This document shows positions 6,033 to 9,839 of a stretch of DNA of 9,839 nt, piece by piece. A program made the position numbers and the translations under genes. The DNA comes from Candidatus Peribacteraceae bacterium. GTDB taxonomy: Bacteria; Patescibacteriota; Gracilibacteria; Peribacterales; Peribacteraceae. Position 1 is the first letter of the stretch, and each line of letters opens with the position of its first letter. The stretch is from the NCBI GenBank assembly GCA_028717505.1, contig JAQUNQ010000003.1, forward strand, positions 15,833-25,671. The letters are read 5' to 3'. The notes under the pieces are model-generated. The model did no database searches and was not told the origin of the DNA. It worked only from the letters and a program-made list of their open reading frames with translations.

Positions 6033-6647
6033 TCAGGAGGAGGGAGTATCGCCGGAGGCGGCGGAATGATCAACGGATTGCTGCTTCTTTCCAGACTTCG
6101 GGGATGGACGGAAGGGCACACCCATGTTCTTCAGGAGCGCACGTGCCTCTTCGTCGTTCTTCGCGGCAATAGTCATCTGAATCTGCATGCCGAAGAGGCG
6201 ATTTGCATCGACCGGCGGCACCTCCGGGAAAATGGTGTGATCACGGAGACCAATGGCGTAATTACCATGACCATCGAGCTTCGTCGTCACACCGCGGAAG
6301 TCGCGGATGCGGGGGAGGCAGTAACTGAGGAGACGATCGAGGAATTCCTCCATGCGCCGACCGCGGAGCGTCACCACCGCGCCCACCACGAGCCCCTGGC
6401 GGATTTTAAAGTTGGAGATGGCCTTGCGGGAGCGCGTGAAGACGGGCTTCTGGCCGGTGATGCGCGCGAGAGATTCGCCGATGTACTCGTGCATTTCCTT
6501 GCTCTCCATCTTCGAGCGGTTGATGCCGACATTCACCACCACCTTCTGGATGCGGGGGAGCGCATGCGTGTTCTTCACTCCCAGCTCCTTCTTCAGGGCA
6601 GTGGCGATGGGGCCGCGGAGCCGATCATGGAGGGATTCGTACTTCAT
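6033..6647 (-). CDS. rplE: 50S ribosomal protein L5
   Basis: L5 binds 5S rRNA and contacts P-site tRNA from the central protuberance. The product is 204 residues. PRIQKVVVNVGINRS (31-45), TGQKPVFTRSRKAISNFKIR (64-83), VTLRGRRMEEFLDRL (92-106), DFRGV (116-120) and GNYAIGLRDHTIFPEV (128-143) are characteristic in this order. The family usually ends near residue 180; here a Ser/Lys/Gln-rich tail of about 24 residues follows. It starts 5 nt after rplX, whose tail may be nearby in the ribosome. There is no Shine-Dalgarno; GGCTCCTGATTTTC precedes the ATG. Confidence 0.97.
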   Translation of the reverse strand: MKYESLHDRLRGPIATALKKELGVKNTHALPRIQKVVVNVGINRSKMESKEMHEYIGESLARITGQKPVFTRSRKAISNFKIRQGLVVGAVVTLRGRRMEEFLDRLLSYCLPRIRDFRGVTTKLDGHGNYAIGLRDHTIFPEVPPVDANRLFGMQIQMTIAAKNDEEARALLKNMGVPFRPSPKSGKKQQSVDHSAASGDTPSS

Positions 6648-6652
6648 GAAAA

Positions 6653-7231
6653 TCAGGAGCCACGCTGATGGCTGAAGGATTCGGGAACGCGGGTCTGCTC
6701 CGGCACGCTGTGATCCTCCGACTTGTGCGGTGCCTCGGCGACCCCCGCCTGCTGCTCGAGCGCCTCCGCTCCGAAGCTCAGGCGCTTCCAGAAGGGCTTC
6801 TTCGGAGGTTGTGCCACCTTCTCCACTGCCTCTTTCTTTGTCTCCTTGGCCTTCTTCGGCTCCGCCTTCTCCACCCCTTCTTTGGCCTTCTCCGCCGCAG
6901 AGGGCTTCTTCCCCTTCGTCACTGCCTTCGCAGCGAGGGTCTGCCCGCTCCGCTTGGCGAAGCGCACCTTGTGCCCCTTTTCATCGAGGCGCACACCGAC
7001 GCGCGTCGGCTTCTTCTCCTTCGGATCGAGGAGCATAACGTTACTCACGGCAATGCTCGCCTCGTAGCGGATGCGCTGCCCCGCCTGCTGGGCGGTCTTG
7101 CGGATGTGCTTGGTGCGCATGTTGATGTCGCCCACCACGAGTCGGCCGCCGAGCACCTTCAGGACCGTGCCGGTCTTGCCTTTATCCTTGCCGCTGATGA
7201 CGAGGACACTATCGCCCGTGTGGATCTTCAT
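6653..7231 (-). CDS. rplX: 50S ribosomal protein L24 with long C-terminal extension
   Basis: L24 is an early assembly initiator of the large subunit near the exit of the peptide tunnel. The first 105 residues are a normal L24: a KOW motif (GDSVLVISGKDKGKTGTVLK, 6-25), GDINMRTKHIRKT (34-46), and KEKKPTRVGVRLDEKGHKVR (71-90). About 87 residues follow that the family does not have: a Lys/Glu/Ala-rich stretch (about 105-145) likely helical or disordered, then PPKKPFWKRLSFGAEALEQQ (142-161) and a polar end. Total length is 192 against the usual 100-110. The ATG at 7231 overlaps the rplN stop as ATGA. No Shine-Dalgarno is present. Confidence 0.95.
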   Translation of the reverse strand: MKIHTGDSVLVISGKDKGKTGTVLKVLGGRLVVGDINMRTKHIRKTAQQAGQRIRYEASIAVSNVMLLDPKEKKPTRVGVRLDEKGHKVRFAKRSGQTLAAKAVTKGKKPSAAEKAKEGVEKAEPKKAKETKKEAVEKVAQPPKKPFWKRLSFGAEALEQQAGVAEAPHKSEDHSVPEQTRVPESFSHQRGS

Positions 7232-7596
7232 AGGACATCGGGGGCAAGTGAAATAATCTTCTTGTATCCCCTGGCACGCAGTTCCCGCGCGACGGGTCCG
7301 AAGACGCGCGTGCCCTTGGGAAGGCCGTCGCCGCCGATCACCACGCAGGCATTGTCGTCGAAGCGGATGCCGCTGCCATCCTTGCGCCGCGTGACAAACT
7401 TCGTGCGCACGATCACCGCACGCTCCACAGCCTTCTTGCGCACCGTGCCACGGGGCGCGGCTTCCTTGATGGCCACGACGATGACGTCGCCAATGTGCGC
7501 GTACCGCCTCCGGGAGCTGCCGAGCACCTTGATGCACATCGCCGATCGGGCACCCGTGTTATCCGCCACGTTGAGGATGGTCTGCTGCTGAATCAT
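7228..7596 (-). CDS. rplN: 50S ribosomal protein L14
   Basis: L14 binds 23S rRNA at the subunit interface and forms bridge contacts with 16S rRNA; it is also where ribosome silencing factor docks. The 122-residue protein is a full-length, unextended family member: MIQQQTILNVADNTGAR, IGDVIVVAIKEAAPRGTVRK (35-54), VVIGGDGLPKGTRVFGPVAR (85-104) with the L14 signature and ELRARGYKKIISLAPDVL at the end. Its start overlaps the rpsQ stop and its stop overlaps the rplX start, both as ATGA, which suggests translational coupling. It has AAGAAGG one base before the ATG, too close for a normal ribosome binding site. Confidence 0.98.
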   Translation of the reverse strand: MIQQQTILNVADNTGARSAMCIKVLGSSRRRYAHIGDVIVVAIKEAAPRGTVRKKAVERAVIVRTKFVTRRKDGSGIRFDDNACVVIGGDGLPKGTRVFGPVARELRARGYKKIISLAPDVL

Positions 7597-7928
7597 GCCT
7601 TCTTGGGGGAATCTTCCTTCTCTTCGTACTTCTTCTCGCGGTGAATGGTCTTCTCAATCACCTCCTCTTCCTTGAGCTCGCTCACGCGCGGCGCGCGCTC
7701 CACCACCTCCGTCACGCGGAAGCACTTGCGCTTGCTCAGGGGGCGGCACTCGGTGATGACGACGAGATCGCCCACCGCCAGATCCTTCATCCCCGTTGTA
7801 TCCGCGAGGAATTTCTTGCTCCGGCGGAAGCGCTTCTTGTAGACGGGATGGAAGACCGAGCGATGGACAGTCACCGTGACGGTGCCGGTCATCTTGGTGC
7901 CGGTGATGGTGCCTGTCTTCGTTCTCAT
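7593..7928 (-). CDS. rpsQ: 30S ribosomal protein S17
   Basis: S17 is a primary 16S rRNA-binding protein with an OB fold. The core is clear: KTGTITGTKMTGTVTVTVHR (4-23), HPVYKKRFRRSKKFLA (27-42), VGDLVVITECRPLSKRKCFR (52-71) and VTEVVER. At 111 residues it is longer than the usual 80-90 because of a Glu/Lys-rich tail from about residue 82 (LKEEEVIEKTIHREKKYEEK) that is likely helical and solvent-exposed. Both ends overlap neighbours as ATGA (rpmC before, rplN after). Confidence 0.96.
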   Translation of the reverse strand: MRTKTGTITGTKMTGTVTVTVHRSVFHPVYKKRFRRSKKFLADTTGMKDLAVGDLVVITECRPLSKRKCFRVTEVVERAPRVSELKEEEVIEKTIHREKKYEEKEDSPKKA

Positions 7929-8206
7929 GAGCGTGAAGAGGACCCACCCACCGAACGGGGGGCGGAGGAGGAAACTGTACTGGGCTTGCGCTTCGCGGGC
8001 AATCGCACGTGCTCTTTTTCTGCGAGTGCCGTCTTCATCCGCGCGAGCTGCCGCTTCTCGCGACGGTAGCGCGCCGTGTCCTTCTCCTTCTGCATCTTGA
8101 TCCCCATGCGCATCTCCTCGACGAGGAGATCCTGCGCCTTGAGTTCACGGAGGAGATCCGTGACTTGCATCTTCTTGAGCTCGTCCATGGAGGCAATCGT
8201 CGTCAT
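7925..8206 (-). CDS. rpmC: 50S ribosomal protein L29
   Basis: L29 is a small two-helix protein at the peptide-tunnel exit, close to where SRP and trigger factor bind. The core (about residues 7-66) shows the helical hairpin, with LRELKAQDLLVEEMRMGIKM and the family motif KDTARYRREKRQLARMKTAL (42-61). A Ser/Arg/Pro-rich tail of about 25 residues extends it to 93 against the usual 60-70. The ATG at 8206 is 1 nt after the rplP stop; an internal ATG at 8188 would give a start closer to the family norm and cannot be excluded. No Shine-Dalgarno is seen. The stop overlaps rpsQ as ATGA. Confidence 0.92.
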   Translation of the reverse strand: MTTIASMDELKKMQVTDLLRELKAQDLLVEEMRMGIKMQKEKDTARYRREKRQLARMKTALAEKEHVRLPAKRKPSTVSSSAPRSVGGSSSRS

Positions 8207-8207
8207 A

Positions 8208-8627
8208 TCAGTGCGTGATGCGGGTAATGACTTTCGTCTTCACCGGCAGCTTGTACGAGGCAAGCAGCAGCGCTTCGCGCGCAGCCTCGTCGGAGAGGCC
8301 ACCCATCTCGAAGATGATGGTGCCCGGCTTGACGATCGTGGCGTAGTACTCGATGGAGCCCTTTCCTGAGCCCATCGGCACTTCCGCCGCTTTCCTCGTC
8401 ACCGGCGTGTGCGGGAAGACACGGATCCAGATCTTGCCCCCGCGCTGGACGCTGTGCGTCATGGCACGACGTGCGGCCTCGATCTGACGAGCCGTGAGCT
8501 CTCCGCCTTCCTGCACCTTCAACCCGACTGTCCCGAAGGCGAGCAGCGTCGCGCGTTGCGCCTTGCCAGCGAACGCCCCACGGCGTCGATGGTGTTTCCG
8601 GTGCTTGAGCTTCTTGGGTTCGAGCAT
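8208..8627 (-). CDS. rplP: 50S ribosomal protein L16
   Basis: L16 lies beside the peptidyl-transferase centre and helps place A-site tRNA. The 139-residue product has normal length and order: PKKLKHRKHHRRRGAFAGKA (4-23), FGTVGLKVQEGGELTARQIE (31-50), AARRAMTHSVQRGGKIWIRV (51-70), FPHTPVTRKA, and MGSGKGSIEYYATIVKPGTI (85-104). The loop usually written RMGxGKG reads PMGSGKG here, so the conserved arginine (Arg81 in E. coli) is Pro84. It lies 15 nt after rpsC. The leader is C/T-only in its last 14 bases (CCCCCTCCTCTCCC), without a Shine-Dalgarno. Confidence 0.97.
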   Translation of the reverse strand: MLEPKKLKHRKHHRRRGAFAGKAQRATLLAFGTVGLKVQEGGELTARQIEAARRAMTHSVQRGGKIWIRVFPHTPVTRKAAEVPMGSGKGSIEYYATIVKPGTIIFEMGGLSDEAAREALLLASYKLPVKTKVITRITH

Positions 8628-8642
8628 GGGAGAGGAGGGGGC

Positions 8643-9308
8643 TTAGGAGGAGTGAAGAGTCGCGGAATGAATGTGCTGCACCTTGCGGAAGATCAACCCG
8701 TGATAGACCCACACCTGCACGCCGATCGTCCCGTACGTGGTCACGGCGTGACGGGTCGAGAACTCCACATTCGCACGGAGCGTCTGAAGGGGGATGTTCC
8801 CCTCCTTGAAGAGCTCGCTGCGCGCGATCTCCGCGCCGTTCAGGCGGCCGGAAACAGAAACTTTGATCCCCACCGCACCTGCCTGAATGGCCTTCTCGAG
8901 CGCCATCTTCACCGCACGCCGGTAGGGCATGCGGCGCTGGATCTGCCCCTGAATCGTCTCGGCAATCACGTCGGCATTGGCATCGGGATTGCGGATCTCC
9001 TGGATGTTCACCTCGAAGGACCCGCCGAAGCGCTTCTCGAGGTCCTTGCGGAGCTCCTCGATGGCCGCGCCCTGCTTACCAATGATCACACCGGGCTTGC
9101 TCGTGTGAATCTTCACGGAGGTCTTCTTGCCGCGGTCGATCTCGATCAGGCTGATCCCTGCATCCTTCATGCGCTCGCGGATGTAGCGCTTGATGAAGAT
9201 GTCCTGCAGGAGGAGGTCGCGGTACTTGTTGCCGCGCGCGAACCACGTGCTCGGCCACGAGTGCGTGATGCCGATCCGGAAGCCGTTGGCGTTGACCTTT
9301 TGACCCAT
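8643..9308 (-). CDS. rpsC: 30S ribosomal protein S3
   Basis: S3 lines the mRNA entry channel of the small subunit and has helicase-related contacts. The 221-residue protein begins MGQKVNANGFRIGITHSW, carries a KH domain with the GKQG loop (77-80) in KPGVIIGKQGAAIEEL (71-86), and has the C-terminal S3 domain with RRMPYRRAVKMALEKAIQAG (125-144), GIKVSVSGRLNGAEIARSE (147-165) and YGTIGVQVW (192-200). Length is near the family norm. It starts 2 nt after the rplV stop; TTCAGCCTCCTAACC precedes the ATG, with no Shine-Dalgarno. Confidence 0.97.
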   Translation of the reverse strand: MGQKVNANGFRIGITHSWPSTWFARGNKYRDLLLQDIFIKRYIRERMKDAGISLIEIDRGKKTSVKIHTSKPGVIIGKQGAAIEELRKDLEKRFGGSFEVNIQEIRNPDANADVIAETIQGQIQRRMPYRRAVKMALEKAIQAGAVGIKVSVSGRLNGAEIARSELFKEGNIPLQTLRANVEFSTRHAVTTYGTIGVQVWVYHGLIFRKVQHIHSATLHSS

Positions 9309-9310
9309 GG

Positions 9311-9799
9311 TTAGGAGGCTGAAGAAGTGGGAGAGGATGTAGAGGTTGAAGAGGTTTTCTTCGTTCTCGACTTCGCCGCCGTGCTCCCTTGTACCTGTTT
9401 TTTCGCATCCTGTGAAGGTTTCTGAGCAGTCTTTTGCCTCTTCTTCCCCTTCCCCTCCTCCGCTTCGTCGGTGTCCATTACGCCGAGCGTGAGGGAAACG
9501 TGCGAGAGGAAATGGCGGAGAGGGCGCGAGCGGCCGCGGGCCATGGGAACGCCACGGCGATAGGACTGCGCCTGATTCACCACGATGGTCTTCACGATGA
9601 GCATCTGTGCATCCTGCTTGTCGTTGTGTTCCGCATTCGCCATGGCGGACTTCAGGAGGGCTTCGATGAGACGCGCCCCCTTCTTGTTGGTGCGCGAGAG
9701 TGCCGAGATCGCATCGGGAACGGAGAGCCCGCGGACCATCTTCGCGATGACGGCGAGTTTCTTCGGGGCGATGCGCGCGGAGGAGAGATAGGCTTTCAT
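9311..9799 (-). CDS. rplV: 50S ribosomal protein L22 with C-terminal extension
   Basis: L22 binds all domains of 23S rRNA and its beta hairpin lines the peptide exit tunnel. The core spans about residues 1-108: ARIAPKKLAVIAKMVRGLSV (8-27), KSAMANAEHN (50-59), then the tunnel hairpin with SYRRGVPMARGRSRPLRHFL (79-98) and SHVSLTLGV. A tail of about 53 residues follows, first charged (DEAEEGKGKK), then Lys/Gln/Ser/Thr-rich with a Ser/Thr-only-like end, absent from ordinary L22 of about 110 residues. The gene lies 3 nt after rpsS and has no Shine-Dalgarno (AAATAAGCC before the ATG). Confidence 0.95.
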   Translation of the reverse strand: MKAYLSSARIAPKKLAVIAKMVRGLSVPDAISALSRTNKKGARLIEALLKSAMANAEHNDKQDAQMLIVKTIVVNQAQSYRRGVPMARGRSRPLRHFLSHVSLTLGVMDTDEAEEGKGKKRQKTAQKPSQDAKKQVQGSTAAKSRTKKTSSTSTSSPTSSAS

Positions 9800-9802
9800 G
9801 GC

Positions 9803-9839
9803 TTATTTCTTGGGAGCGGGAGCAGAAGCGGCGGGAGAG
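9803..9839 (-). CDS. rpsS: C-terminal end of 30S ribosomal protein S19 (partial)
   Basis: Upstream of rplV an open frame enters from the window edge and ends at a TAA 3 nt before the rplV ATG. The visible residues are SPAASAPAPKK and stop. Bacterial operon order places rpsS here, and a Lys-rich end fits S19, but the eleven residues themselves are low-complexity and not diagnostic. If it is S19, it has the same kind of Ala/Pro/Ser tail as several neighbours. Confidence 0.6.
   Translation of the reverse strand, partial: SPAASAPAPKK

Noticed and set aside
5978..6700. S8 autoregulatory binding site expected near the rplE start
   Set aside because: I could not identify the conserved S8-binding helix by eye; a covariance search would be needed.
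6668..7591. Long plus-strand open frame opposite rplX/rplN
   Set aside because: It mirrors well-identified L24 and L14 codons on the other strand; high GC makes such antisense frames long. The translation is Leu/Arg-rich without any recognisable domain.

Overview
The window carries a large part of the S10/spc ribosomal protein operon on the minus strand, read from the right edge to the left: the end of rpsS, then rplV, rpsC, rplP, rpmC, rpsQ, rplN, rplX, rplE, rpsN, rpsH, rplF, rplR, rpsE, and after an interruption rplO and secY. Gene order is the usual bacterial one and spacing is tight: ATGA overlaps at rpmC/rpsQ, rpsQ/rplN and rplN/rplX, and 1-15 nt gaps elsewhere apart from 32 nt before rpsE. 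GC content is high, roughly 60% by eye.

Organism. rpmD (L30), expected between rpsE and rplO, is absent. Its place is taken by about 1.9 kb holding a minus-strand DJ-1/PfpI-family gene and a plus-strand gene for a secreted SLH + CAP protein, converging with an 8-nt overlap. Absence of L30 is a known trait of Candidate Phyla Radiation (Patescibacteria) genomes. With a four-cysteine (type Z) S14 and an S-layer-type protein, I infer a GC-rich CPR bacterium, possibly Peregrinibacteria/Peribacteria-like; the phylum is not proven. UGA acts as a normal stop (11 of 18 stops seen), so this is not one of the UGA=Gly lineages.

Layout. 1-111: short inverted-repeat element of TAGTGAG-like units that overlaps the secY stop. 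109-1404: secY. 1479-1925 (or 1958): rplO. 1926-2056: divergent intergenic region with a candidate rplO promoter, a hairpin just before the likely rplO start, and a terminator-like hairpin in the leader of the plus-strand gene. 2057-3256: SLH-CAP protein. 3249-3761: DJ-1/PfpI protein. 3830-9799: fourteen... more exactly thirteen complete r-protein genes from rpsE to rplV. 9803-9839: rpsS C-terminus. No stretch longer than about 130 bases lacks a gene.

How it fits together. The r-proteins build both ribosomal subunits and SecY is the membrane channel of the translocon, which would also export the SLH-CAP protein. The interruption should leave rplO-secY with its own promoter. None of the tightly packed r-protein genes has a GGAGG-type ribosome binding site; the bases before their ATGs are pyrimidine-rich and often contain CCTCC. 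Several r-proteins (L22, L29, S17, L24, L5, S5) carry low-complexity C-terminal extensions.
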